From JACZYA01 sp965247455 (GTDB lineage Bacteria > Acidobacteriota > Terriglobia > Acidiferrales > 2-02-FULL-67-57): a DNA stretch of 33,261 bases. Below are positions 1 through 7,280 of the stretch, piece by piece. Where the stretch lies: NCBI GenBank assembly GCA_965247455.1, contig CBDFHE010000001.1, positions 1 to 33,261 on the forward strand. Direction: 5' to 3'. The notes under the pieces are model-generated. The model ran no database searches. It was given only the letters and a program-made list of their open reading frames with translations, and had not been told where the DNA came from. The translations under genes were made by a program, and so were the position numbers. How positions within the stretch are numbered: the stretch's first letter is position 1; every line of letters begins with the position of its first letter.

Positions 1-145
1 CGGTGGGCGGGGGCTAGGATGGCGGGCAACGGTAGGCTTACCCTAGCCACGACTGTTTCATTCGGTGGACAGTGCGGCAGAGAAGCCCAGTACGTGACGC
101 CAAAGGCGCTAGTACAACCGCGTAGGGCGAGCGAGGGGGAATCTT

Positions 146-814
146 GTGACTGTAGAACGCAATCCCACAGGATGGAGCTTGTGGCCAGGGTGGCTCGCCG
201 CCACTATTTTTGGTTTCGCTATAGCTACGGCGGTTGGACTCACCGTCAAAGACCCCTTGGAGGACACCCTGGGCGTCGTTGTGGCCGCAGCCGTATATGG
301 GATCTTGTTCGGAGTTGTGGTCGGCACATTGCAATGGCTTGTCTTGAAGCAGTATATGAACCGGGTGGGCTGGTGGATTCCAGCAACTCTTGTGGGCGTC
401 GCCCTGAGCGCGGTTGTCATCCCCGCTTCCGAGGCAGCGGTCCAACCACTAGGGCTAGGGGAGATGACGGAGAGTGTCGTCAGCGTAGTGCTAATCGGCG
501 CTATTGTTGGGATAAGTCAATGGCCTGTTCTAAGGCCGCATGTGTCGCGTGCTGGCTGGTGGGTGCTGGCAAGTATTCTGGGTATGGCTCTCTTCGTGCC
601 GGTACTCTGGGCGACCGAGCACCTTGGTATCTGGGACTTGGGATTTTTTGGGTCGAGCAAGCTCTTTGGCTATACAGTTTCAGATCTTGTGCTTATCACT
701 TTCCTCGGTGGGCTGGGAGGAGTGGGTCACGGAGCCGCTACCGGAATAGCGCTCCTCTGGCTGTTGCGCCGCTCATCGCATAAGAACGAGCGGGGACCAA
801 CAAAACCACGTTAG
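146..814 (+). CDS. Multi-pass membrane protein with an internally duplicated unit
   Basis: Unrecognised integral membrane protein of 222 residues. Hydrophobic segments lie at about residues 16-34, 42-62, 74-93, 108-127, 137-156 and 175-205. Two copies of one unit are visible: GTLQWLVLKQY...GWWIPATLVG at about residues 60-84 and GISQWPVLRPH...GWWVLASILG at about 120-145, so the protein probably arose by duplication of a two-helix unit with a Q-W-x-V-L-(K/R) loop and a G-W-W helix start. The start is GTG, chosen because a GAGGGGG Shine-Dalgarno stretch lies about 6 nt upstream. The C-terminus is short, basic and likely cytoplasmic. No catalytic motif is seen and the function is unknown. It could be a small bundle-type sensor or stress membrane protein, but nothing in the neighbourhood supports a specific role. 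Confidence 0.7.
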   Translation: MTVERNPTGWSLWPGWLAATIFGFAIATAVGLTVKDPLEDTLGVVVAAAVYGILFGVVVGTLQWLVLKQYMNRVGWWIPATLVGVALSAVVIPASEAAVQPLGLGEMTESVVSVVLIGAIVGISQWPVLRPHVSRAGWWVLASILGMALFVPVLWATEHLGIWDLGFFGSSKLFGYTVSDLVLITFLGGLGGVGHGAATGIALLWLLRRSSHKNERGPTKPR

Positions 815-943
815 CAACCCTCGCCTGAACTTCCTGAATAACCACCGCGTTGACGGGGTAAGAGATACAACCCCTCTGTTTCTACCCCCGGGTGCGAACT
901 TTGTAGTACACTTTGGTCACCTGAAGACCAAGGGGGGCAAACA

Positions 944-1631
944 TTGCGCAAATGGGGCGTTTTGATATCGGGGGCTTATGCTCTGATTGTCCTCGTTTTG
1001 CTCGTGCCTGGAACAAGGCTCATTATTGATCCCGGGGATCCCCCGAATTGGGTGGAGCTTTATGCGTTTGTCACCGAGTTATACCAGATGTGGATCGCCT
1101 GGATTCCCATTGCCATCGTCTTGTCGGGTCAGGCCCTTCTACTTTTCTTGTCTGTCGATACCTCTTGGAGACGCCTCAAGCCACGTGCCCACGTTCTCGT
1201 TTCTTGTTTCGTCACGGCGATGCTGGTGGCTCTGCTCACCTGCGCAGCCTTGTTCTCACTCGCGGCGGGAGTCTACGGTGACGACGGCTACGAGGCCCTC
1301 TTCGCTCCCACCCTGGGGCAAGTGCTGGCCGCTTGGGCGTTTCTATGGTTGCTCTGGGGCTTTCTGTTTTACCGGCACGTTCGCGACTCCACCGATGTGG
1401 TCTCGCGGGCGGTCTCGTGGCTGATTATAAGGTAGCGTCTTGGAGCTTTTGATAGCCGTGCCATGCCATATCGTCGTCCGGGCCCGCGCTGATTGTACGG
1501 CACCGGGGGTGACAGCTTTTGGAATCACCACGGGAATCGCCATCATGTTGCTAGCTTTCGGTCCCAGTGTACTTCTGCTTTACAAGAAGCGACTGGAGGG
1601 CTACTCGAAGCGTGCCTCGGAGGTTGAGTAG
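944..1631 (+). pseudogene. Membrane protein gene broken by a single-base frameshift
   Basis: Two abutting ORFs look like one gene. The first (944-1435, TTG start after AGGGGGGC) encodes about four hydrophobic helices and stops at TAG just after VSWLIIR. The second reading frame begins at once with GSVLELLIAVPCHIVV and ends with a last helix, FGPSVLLLYKKR, and a basic tail at 1631. Adding one base in the AAGGT run near 1430-1433 (AAG GGT) would give an uninterrupted protein of about 229 residues. The GSVLELL(I/V)AVPCH stretch resembles a segment I recall from a family of small bacterial membrane proteins of unknown function, but this is memory, not a search result. The break is either a true one-base deletion or a sequencing error. 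An imperfect inverted repeat (TTGGTC...GACCAA, 913-931) precedes the start. Confidence 0.6.
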
Positions 1632-1681
1632 GGCTTAGTTTTGTTTTTCGGCCATCCTTTTCTTTCTCAGCCGATTGTTCA

Positions 1682-1804
1682 AGAGGCACACGCTCGACGA
1701 TTACCCTGCTCAGAAAAATGAACCGCAACGCCGAAGCCGAGAAGCTCGAAGCCCGCGCCAATGTCATCCGCGCCAAGCACGCGCAAGAGATTCCCCAGAG
1801 GTAG
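1682..1804 (+). pseudogene. C-terminal relic of a TPR-repeat protein
   Basis: An open frame without a convincing start encodes about 40 residues ending LLRKMNRNAEAEKLEARANV and IRAKHAQEIPQR. The pattern (L-R-K-M-x-R-x-A-E-A-E-K-L-E-A-R-A) is the last helix pair and capping helix seen at the end of tetratricopeptide proteins. Nothing upstream in this frame continues the repeat, so this is probably the 3' end of a gene whose body has been lost. An ATG at 1718 could start a 28-residue peptide but has no good ribosome binding site. Confidence 0.4.
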
Positions 1805-1827
1805 GAACTTCCAATCCTTCCTCCGCC

Positions 1828-1848
1828 GCCTGCCTGCGGTAGGCAGGC
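1828..1848. repeat. REP-like hairpin (GCCTGCCT-loop-AGGCAGGC)
   Basis: Perfect 8-bp stem GCCTGCCT/AGGCAGGC with a GCGGT loop. The same stem in the opposite orientation (loop ACCGC) recurs at 11961-11979, and a shorter relative (TGCCT-CCGGT-AGGCA) lies at 12175-12189. Three related palindromes in intergenic DNA of one window indicate a dispersed palindromic repeat family. Confidence 0.65.
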
Positions 1849-1980
1849 CTGAACTTGCCGGAGTAGATGACTACCAGATAGCTTCTTATCCGCCAGTAGT
1901 GTGCCCGTCCTGAAACTGTCCCGCAGGCCAGTAGTCAGGGTATCCTTTTGCCGCCTACCCTAGCTAGGGGTTGGTGAACA

Positions 1981-2343
1981 ATGATTCATCTGCTGTCTGT
2001 GAACTGGATTCTGGCGCTGGAACGGCTATCCCTGCGGAGGCAGCGTCGCAGTCAACGTACAACCATTCGTATGCCTCTCATTGTGAGTTGGACCATCCCC
2101 GTTGGGTCGGGCACGATGCAAGAAACCACCGCCACTGCAGTTGTCAGTGGACATGGCGCACTAATCCATCTCCGACAAGAGTTGGCTTTGAATACGCCCA
2201 TTGAAATCCTCAACAAGCTCACTCAGCGATCAACGCACGGGCGGGTTGCTTGGGTGGGATCACTCGGGAACTTTAACGACCCGTTTCCAGTAGGAATTGA
2301 ACTATCTGTTCCGAGCGAAACATTCTGGACTCCCTCGCGCTAG
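1981..2343 (+). CDS. PilZ-like domain protein
   Basis: A protein of 120 residues. After a basic N-terminus it contains RRSQRTTIRMPLIVSW at about residues 22-37, followed by beta-strand-rich sequence with a HGALIHL strand near residue 60 and GRVAWVG near 87. This order, an R-R-x-x-R opening followed by a small barrel with a V-x-G-H-G-A-L strand and a R-V-x-W-V-G strand, matches short PilZ-like proteins common in Acidobacteriota. PilZ domains typically bind cyclic-di-GMP through an RxxxR motif and a D/NxSxxG motif. Here RRSQR could supply the first, but the second is replaced by VVSGHGAL, so nucleotide binding is uncertain. ATG start at 1981. The gene stands alone between non-coding stretches. 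Confidence 0.55.
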   Translation: MIHLLSVNWILALERLSLRRQRRSQRTTIRMPLIVSWTIPVGSGTMQETTATAVVSGHGALIHLRQELALNTPIEILNKLTQRSTHGRVAWVGSLGNFNDPFPVGIELSVPSETFWTPSR

Positions 2344-2363
2344 CTATATTTCCGTCTTCTTTC

Positions 2364-2393
2364 TTGACACCCTCCTAATTTCGGCGCAGTATT
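2364..2393 (+). promoter_or_regulatory. Candidate promoter for the outer-membrane protein gene
   Basis: A perfect TTGACA at 2364-2369 lies about 57 nt upstream of the ATG at 2426. The matching -10 is poor (AGTATT at 2388-2393, 18-nt spacer), so this is tentative. Confidence 0.3.
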
Positions 2394-2425
2394 CGGGCAA
2401 GTAACTATCCCAGTGGGGGGCCTCA

Positions 2426-3040
2426 ATGAGAAAGTTTGCCACTCTCTTAGTGTTGGGATTCCTTTCACTTCCTGCCAGTGCCCAAGGCAATTACCCGGGG
2501 GCTGAACTGTTTGGCGGCTTTTCCTTCGGCAGCATCGATGTTAAGGGCCCAGTGAGAGGTACTTTTGGACACGAAGCAGCGGAAGGCTTCCAGGCAGCCA
2601 TCGCCGTCAACGTCAACCGCACTCTGGGGATTGTGGCTGATTTCGGGGGCCTGTGGGGTGACCATCCCTCATTCGTGAGTGGCACGATCTTCGCGGAAGG
2701 TACCTTCAGAGTGCTCCACATTTTCGCAGGGCCGCGATTCACCAAGCGCACAAATAGAATCGCAGTGTTTCTTCATGCTCTGCCTGGCTTTGCTCAGCAG
2801 CGTGAGACAATAACGGAGGATTTTTTCTTTTCTCCTCCATCAACGACAACTTCCACCTTAACTAACTTTGCGGTGGCTTTGGGAGGTGGCGTCGACGTAA
2901 ATCTGGGCAAGCGTCTGGCCATCCGCGCAGTGCAAATCGACTACCTCCCCACAGGACTCTACACGCCATTCTTTAGTAACTCTAGAAGCAACGTGCGGGT
3001 CGGGGTCGGCGTTGTCCTCAAGTTTGGTGGCAGTCCATGA
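2426..3040 (+). CDS. Outer-membrane beta-barrel protein
   Basis: A secreted protein of 204 residues. Residues 1-19 form a classical signal peptide (MRKFATLLVLGFLSLPASAQ, cleavage after ASA). The mature part opens with PGAELFGGFSF and alternates short amphipathic strands with turns: NRTLGIVADFGG, FAGPRFTKR, VALGGGVDVNLGKRLAIRAVQ, YLPTG and a final VGVGVVLKFG strand. This is the pattern of an eight-stranded OmpA/OmpX-like or opacity-type barrel in the outer membrane. A Gly-Gly ribosome binding stretch (GTGGGGGGCC) precedes the ATG. No plug domain or enzymatic motif is present, so a structural or adhesive role is likely, but the ligand is unknown. Its last bases overlap a small ORF in another frame. 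Confidence 0.75.
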   Translation: MRKFATLLVLGFLSLPASAQGNYPGAELFGGFSFGSIDVKGPVRGTFGHEAAEGFQAAIAVNVNRTLGIVADFGGLWGDHPSFVSGTIFAEGTFRVLHIFAGPRFTKRTNRIAVFLHALPGFAQQRETITEDFFFSPPSTTTSTLTNFAVALGGGVDVNLGKRLAIRAVQIDYLPTGLYTPFFSNSRSNVRVGVGVVLKFGGSP

Positions 3041-3155
3041 GCAATCCCCGCGACTGACCGCCATTGTGGAGTTGCTGGAAGAAAGGGATATCCTCAAGCA
3101 AAGTGATGTGCTGGAGAGGATGCGGGTGATAAGGGGTAGGAAGAAACCGAGCTAG
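3027..3155 (+). CDS. Small helical ORF overlapping the barrel gene
   Basis: A 42-codon frame starting at GTG 3027, inside the last codons of the barrel protein gene, and ending at TAG 3153. The peptide is mainly LTAIVELLEERDILKQSDVL followed by ERMRVIRGRKKPS, an amphipathic helix-turn-helix-like pattern with a basic tail. Similar short acidic segments (ALVEVLIEKGVLTEEELLER type) occur in small hypothetical proteins. The composition is far from random for this GC content, which argues for a real or formerly real gene. The start is uncertain and no Shine-Dalgarno is obvious, so translation would depend on coupling to the upstream gene. Confidence 0.4.
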   Translation: MAVHEQSPRLTAIVELLEERDILKQSDVLERMRVIRGRKKPS

Positions 3156-3192
3156 ATAGACGCTGCGGGCGTGAAACCTAGTCTAGTCCCTT

Positions 3193-4350
3193 CTAACCAT
3201 TCCCCTGCTGGAAGGCCTTCATGAAGGCCTTCAGGGCTTCGACGCCTTCGAGCGGGAAGGCGTTGTAGAGCGAGGCGCGCAGGCCGCCGACCGAACGGTG
3301 GCCTTTGAGCCCGGCCAGTCCCTGCGCGGTGGCTTCCTTGATGAACTTGGCCTCCAGTTCTTCGCTGGGCAGACGGAAGGTGAGGTTCATGCGCGAGCGG
3401 CTGTCTTTTTCGGCGGTGCCGCGGTAGTAGCCGCCGCTGGAATCGATGGCGTGGTAGAGCAGGTCCGCCTTGGCGCGGTTGCGGCGCTCGACTTCGGCCA
3501 GCCCGCCGATTTGCCGCATCCACTTCAGCACCAAACCCACCAGGTAAATCGCAAACACCGGCGGGGTGTTGTAGAGCGACTTCTTCTCCACCTGGAGTTT
3601 GTAGTCGAGCATCGAAGGCAGCGCGGCGGGGACGCGCGCCAGCAGGTCGTCGCGAAGAATAATCAGTGTGACGCCGGCCGGGCCCATGTTCTTCTGCGCG
3701 CCGGCGTAGATGAGGGCGTACTTGCCGACGTCAAGCGCGCGGCTGAGGATGTCGGAAGAAGCGTCGCACACCAACGGCACGTTTCCCCCCTGGGGCTCGG
3801 CCAAGCACTCGGTGCCGTAGATGGTGTTGTTGGAGGTGTAGTGGACGTAGGCGGCCTGGGGGTTGAGCTTGAACTCGTCCTGGCGGGGGACGCGGGTGAA
3901 CTTCTGGGCCTCGCTGGTGGCGGCGATGTTGACCTTACCGAGTTTCTTCGCCTCTTTGACTGCGCGCTCCGCCCAGTGGCCGCTGACGATGTAGTCGGCG
4001 GAGCCGTCGGCGGGCCGCAGGTTCATGGGCACCATACTGAACTGGAGGCTGGCGCCACCGCCCAGGAAGAGCACCTTGTAATTCTCCGGCAGGCCGAGCA
4101 GGGCGCGCAGGTCGGCTTCGGTCGCGGCCAGAATTCCCTCGAAAGTTTTGGAGCGGTGGCTGATCTCCAGCACCGACATGCCGACGCCCGGCAGCGATAG
4201 CAGGTCGCGCCGGGCCTCTTCCAGCACCGGCAGCGGCAGGACAGCGGGGCCGGCGTTGAAGTTGAAGATGCGCTCGGTTGAGGTGGCGGCGAACTGCGCA
4301 GCGGTCACGGGGTCCTCCTTGGTGGTCTTTCCCTGCGCTGTACCGGACAT
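3193..4350 (-). CDS. serC: Phosphoserine aminotransferase
   Basis: Catalyses 3-phosphohydroxypyruvate plus glutamate to O-phosphoserine, step two of serine synthesis (cytosolic, PLP-dependent, class V fold). Visible: RIFNFNAGPAVLPLPVLEEA at about residues 27-46, the MSVLEISHRSK substrate segment, GGGASLQF (about 97-104) for the cofactor phosphate, CDASSD (about 195-200), and the Schiff-base lysine in YAGAQKNMGPAG (Lys220 from the ATG). The length of 385 residues includes an N-terminal extension of about 25 residues. Two starts are supported: ATG 4350 with GAGGTGAT 3 nt upstream, and an in-frame GTG at 4308 with AAGGAGG 5 nt upstream, giving 371 residues closer to the family norm. It follows serA by 9 nt, so the two form an operon with serA first. 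Confidence 0.93.
   Translation of the reverse strand: MSGTAQGKTTKEDPVTAAQFAATSTERIFNFNAGPAVLPLPVLEEARRDLLSLPGVGMSVLEISHRSKTFEGILAATEADLRALLGLPENYKVLFLGGGASLQFSMVPMNLRPADGSADYIVSGHWAERAVKEAKKLGKVNIAATSEAQKFTRVPRQDEFKLNPQAAYVHYTSNNTIYGTECLAEPQGGNVPLVCDASSDILSRALDVGKYALIYAGAQKNMGPAGVTLIILRDDLLARVPAALPSMLDYKLQVEKKSLYNTPPVFAIYLVGLVLKWMRQIGGLAEVERRNRAKADLLYHAIDSSGGYYRGTAEKDSRSRMNLTFRLPSEELEAKFIKEATAQGLAGLKGHRSVGGLRASLYNAFPLEGVEALKAFMKAFQQGNG
3211..3232. repeat. Perfect 22-bp palindrome in the serC 3' end
   Basis: A perfect inverted repeat without a loop lies about 20 bp before the serC stop. It encodes KAFMKAF and consists of two GAAGGCCTTC halves around AT. It could simply reflect the repeated Lys-Ala-Phe codons. 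Confidence 0.5.
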
Positions 4351-4359
4351 GGGATCACC

Positions 4360-5568
4360 TCACTCGCTCAGGCTATGAAGGTCCAGGGCCAGGACGTCGG
4401 CGTTGCCGGCCTGAATCCCGCTCAGGGTTCCGTTGGCCGGGGCCTGGTCGAGGTGGATGCGGGCGATGGCGGCTTGGGCGCCCTCGAAGACAATGTTCTC
4501 CATCTCCTGCACGTTGATGCCGGCCTCGCGCAGCGAGTCCAGCACGTGGGCCAGCACGCCCACGCGGTCGCGGTGGCGCACGGTCAGCAGGTGGGTGGCG
4601 GGAGAATGGTGGCAGAGGTTGACGGCGTTGAGCACCTGCCCGGTGGTGCGGTAGGTATCGAGGATGCGCACGGTCTCGTCGGCGGTGGCTTCCTGCGCCT
4701 GGTCGGTGGAGGCGCCGATGTGGTGGGTGCCGTACACTTGGGGCAGTTTGGCGATACCGTCTTCGAACGCACCGGTGGCTGTGACCGGCTCCTGCGCGAA
4801 GACGTCCAGACCGGCGCGGATACTTTTTTCTGCGATGGCTTTTTCCAGTGCTTTCTCGTCCACCACGCCGCCGCGAGTGGTGTTGACGAAGTAGGCGCCG
4901 GGGCGCAGGGCGGCGAAGAATTTCTGGCCGCAGAGTTGTTTGGTATCGGGCTTAAACGCCACGTGCACGCTGACAACGTCAGCGGCCGCCGCCACCTCTT
5001 CCGGCGAGGCCTTGCGCTCGACTCCCAACTCCTTTGCCTTCTCCGGGGTCAAGGAGCGGCTCCAGGCCACCACCGGCATCCCGAAGGCGCGGGCGCGGGG
5101 AATCATCAACTGGCCGATGCGCCCCAGGCCCACCAGTCCCAGGGTGCGCCCGCACAGGCCGCGCGCCTTGCTGTACTCCTTTTTGTTCCACTGGCGGGCG
5201 CGGAGTTGGGCGACGTTGTCGGGGATGCGGCGGTCGAGCGCCAGGATGAGCGCCCAGGCCAGTTCCGCCACTGCGGTGGCGTTCTTGCCGGGGCAGTTGG
5301 CGACGTAGATGCCGCGCTGGCTGGCGGCGGCGACGTCGATGGTGTCGTAGCCGGAGCCGGCGCGCACCACCAGGCTGAGGTGGCCGGTGTCGAGCACCGC
5401 CTGGGTGACTTTGGTGGAGCGCACCACCAGGGCTTCGGCCCGGGTCTTCGTTAGCGCTTCGACCAGCGCTTGGTCTTTCAGGTCGGGGTTGAGGACGATG
5501 GTGAAGCCCAGCCCGCGCAGCCGCTCCAAGGCCGAAGCGGGAAACTTGTCCGCCACCAAGACGTTCAT
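4360..5568 (-). CDS. serA: D-3-phosphoglycerate dehydrogenase
   Basis: Oxidises 3-phosphoglycerate to 3-phosphohydroxypyruvate with NAD+, the first step of serine synthesis. The 402-residue protein has an N-terminal substrate-binding half (VVRAGSGYDTIDV near residue 88), an NAD-binding Rossmann segment LGLVGLGRIGQLMIPRA (about 143-160), the NTTRGGVVDE arginine loop (about 228), a QEPV glutamate and the GTHHIGAST catalytic histidine (about 281-289). The C-terminal 75 residues form an ACT domain (LLTVRHRDRVGVLAHVLDSL), which in this family usually binds serine for feedback control. It lacks the extra intervening domain of the longest SerA forms. The ATG follows GGGGGAGGAGAG. It is transcribed before serC with a 9-nt gap, so the two enzymes are coupled. 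Confidence 0.93.
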   Translation of the reverse strand: MNVLVADKFPASALERLRGLGFTIVLNPDLKDQALVEALTKTRAEALVVRSTKVTQAVLDTGHLSLVVRAGSGYDTIDVAAASQRGIYVANCPGKNATAVAELAWALILALDRRIPDNVAQLRARQWNKKEYSKARGLCGRTLGLVGLGRIGQLMIPRARAFGMPVVAWSRSLTPEKAKELGVERKASPEEVAAAADVVSVHVAFKPDTKQLCGQKFFAALRPGAYFVNTTRGGVVDEKALEKAIAEKSIRAGLDVFAQEPVTATGAFEDGIAKLPQVYGTHHIGASTDQAQEATADETVRILDTYRTTGQVLNAVNLCHHSPATHLLTVRHRDRVGVLAHVLDSLREAGINVQEMENIVFEGAQAAIARIHLDQAPANGTLSGIQAGNADVLALDLHSLSE

Positions 5569-5655
5569 GGAAGACTCTCCTCCCCCAGGGACTCCCCCGC
5601 GGAAGCTTTATTCTACCGCCGCAGCGCAGTCAGGCAAAGCGGAATCGGGGGGAAG

Positions 5656-5874
5656 CTAGTTTGGTGGTTGGGCGGCTGCCAGGGCTTGTGTAGCTCTGAG
5701 CTGGCGGAGGATAGGGTGGTCAGGGTCGGCGTAAGCCAGTAGCTTCAATAGCTCAGCTTCAATCTCCCGCGCCTCTTCGTCCCGTCCGATTTTCCGGTAG
5801 AGCTCGGCCCGCCGCCACTCGATTCGCATCCAGAACACTCCCGGTGACATAGCGCGGTAATGGCGAATTTTCCC
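5656..5874 (-). pseudogene. C-terminal fragment of a TPR-type protein
   Basis: An open frame of about 72 codons begins directly after an in-frame TGA at 5875-5877. It reads HYRAMSPGVFWMRIEWRRAE, LYRKIGRDEEAREIEAELLK and then a Leu/Ala-rich tail ending in AAQPPN. W-x-R-x-E-W-R-x-A-E-L-Y-R-K-x-G-R-x-E-E-A is the last helical repeat of a tetratricopeptide protein. The sequence matches a protein end well but has no proper beginning: codon 9 (ATG 5850) is the first possible start. It is fused in the DNA to the cut end of the sarcosine-oxidase delta gene, so it looks like a transplanted 3' end rather than a gene. Confidence 0.5.
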
Positions 5875-6004
5875 TCAAATACAAATACCGCGCCCACTCC
5901 TCGGTGGAGGCATTGACACTAGGACGGACGTGATATTCACCCCCAAACTGAAATTCGTGGGCGGAGCGAGGACCACAGTTGGGACAGGGGAGCAGAAAAG
6001 ACAA
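5759..6004 (-). pseudogene. Truncated sarcosine oxidase delta-subunit-like gene
   Basis: Begins at TTG 6004 (GGAGAG 8 nt upstream). Its first 44 or so residues are clearly delta-subunit-like: FLLPCPNCGPRSAHEFQFGG, then EYHVRP and TEEWARYLYLREN. The C-P-x-C-G-P-R zinc-binding start and the E-F-x-(Y/F)-G-G-E and W-x-x-Y-L-(F/Y)-x-R-(D/E)-N motifs are hallmarks of SoxD. The rest, where SoxD has its second zinc-binding part (H-x-x-G-C), is absent. From about 5874 the DNA becomes the TPR fragment, read here out of frame until TGA at 5759. The product would lack two zinc ligands and is probably non-functional. Confidence 0.65.
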
Positions 6005-6035
6005 CTTTTATCTCTCCGATTGGACGAAAGAAGAG

Positions 6036-7205
6036 TTAGGCGCGGTTCCCACCCCCCCACGCGGAGGAAAGGGGTTCCCCTTCAACGAAACGGTTGGGCC
6101 TAAACTCCTGGATGTCAATTTTCGGCGTCTCGCCTGAAATCAGATCGGCCAACGCCTCGCCGATGGGTGGTGCCAGTTTGTAGCCGTGTCCGCTGCCACC
6201 GAAAAAGGCGTAGTAACCTTCAATACTGGATTCTGCTCCCACGATTGGATGCCAGTCATCGGTAATGGTGTATATGGACGCATAGCCGTGATGATAGTGT
6301 GCGTATTCCAGGGCCGGCACTCGACGGAAGAGGGATCGCTCTATCCGTTGCCGCGTCTTCGGATCCAGATTTTTGTCATAATTGTTTATATCCAGCGGTT
6401 CTATCTCTTTGGGAAACCCCAACCCTGCTAGTAATTTGCCCTCGTCATGGGGTCGAAAATAAAAACGAAGAGACGGATCCGACACGACCGGGAAGAGGCC
6501 GAAATCAGAGGGCAGCTGAAACACCAAGTCGCTCTCCCGACTCCAACGTAGGGAGTAATTGAGGCCCACCCACAGGCCGACCTGACGGCCCCAGGGTCCG
6601 GCTGCGTTCACTACGACCGGTGCCTCGATGGTTCCCTGTTCTGTCTCTACTGCGGTGACCCGGCTATCTTTGAGACCTATGCCGGTAGCGCCAACACCTT
6701 CATAAGCCACCAGGCCCCACTCCTTCGCCCGGTTTACCAAGTTTTCAGTTGTCCTGACCGGGTCAGTGTATCCTGAACGTGGTTCAAAGATGCCTCTGAC
6801 AATCCCATCCAGATTGAGGTGTGGAGCAATTTCTTTGATATCTTCGGGCGAAAGCTCCTTCACCTCTACGCCATGACTTCGCTCCATTTCGAGAATTTGA
6901 TTGCCGGCGAGTTCCCACCCTTCATCGAGTAAAAGCAGGAAACCAGTCTGCCGAAAGCCACAATCACCGCCTAACTCCTCCCGGTCATTCTCAAACATCT
7001 CCACGGCACGGAGGGCGAGCTTGACCGTTACCGGATTGGAGTAATAGGTGCGAACATTAGCCGCCGAAGCTCCCGTGCTTACCGCTGCTAGCGTCCCCTT
7101 TTCCAGCAGGACTAGCTTGCCAAGCTTCTTCTTGGCCAAAAAATGGGCGATACTCGCTCCCATGATGCCACCACCGATCACAACAACGTCGGCCGTCTTT
7201 TCCAC
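6036..7205 (-). CDS. FAD-dependent oxidoreductase, sarcosine oxidase beta-subunit-like
   Basis: A DAO-family flavoenzyme that oxidises the C-N bond of an N-methyl or secondary amino acid (sarcosine or dimethylglycine type). The N-terminus has the FAD dinucleotide fold ADVVVIGGGIMGASIAHFL, with GTLAAVSTGASAANVRTYYS after it (the S-x-x-S-(A/G)-x-N-x-R signature). The middle has VVNAAGPWG, and the end has GGSGHGYKLAPPIGEALADL, the second FAD contact. The length of about 389 residues is typical of SoxB. Start GTG 7205 is preferred because AAGG lies 8 nt upstream; an in-frame TTG at 7220 is possible. The following gene is a SoxD-like stump 31 nt downstream, but no SoxA or SoxG is present, so only the beta subunit survives. 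Its upstream region is cut by an IS element 60-75 nt before the start. Substrate is inferred. Confidence 0.8.
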   Translation of the reverse strand: MEKTADVVVIGGGIMGASIAHFLAKKKLGKLVLLEKGTLAAVSTGASAANVRTYYSNPVTVKLALRAVEMFENDREELGGDCGFRQTGFLLLLDEGWELAGNQILEMERSHGVEVKELSPEDIKEIAPHLNLDGIVRGIFEPRSGYTDPVRTTENLVNRAKEWGLVAYEGVGATGIGLKDSRVTAVETEQGTIEAPVVVNAAGPWGRQVGLWVGLNYSLRWSRESDLVFQLPSDFGLFPVVSDPSLRFYFRPHDEGKLLAGLGFPKEIEPLDINNYDKNLDPKTRQRIERSLFRRVPALEYAHYHHGYASIYTITDDWHPIVGAESSIEGYYAFFGGSGHGYKLAPPIGEALADLISGETPKIDIQEFRPNRFVEGEPLSSAWGGGNRA

Positions 7206-7280
7206 GACTATAACCTTCAACAGGTGAATGGCCGATTGTCATCCTCTGTCCTCTAACCAATCGGGCTGTCACCCTTTTAA

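Larger units (their letters stand above)
1632..1980. other. Non-coding stretch between the frameshifted membrane gene and the PilZ-like gene
   Basis: About 350 nt. It holds the TPR relic at 1682-1804 and the hairpin repeat at 1828-1848. Beyond these I see only two short direct matches of CCAGTAGT near 1894 and 1928. No convincing promoter, tRNA or further ORF was found. Confidence 0.5.

Noticed and set aside
19..783. Plus-strand ORF from 19
   Set aside because: Arg/Gly/Ser-rich frame without hydrophobic pattern. The overlapping frame at 146 has a ribosome binding site and clear membrane helices.
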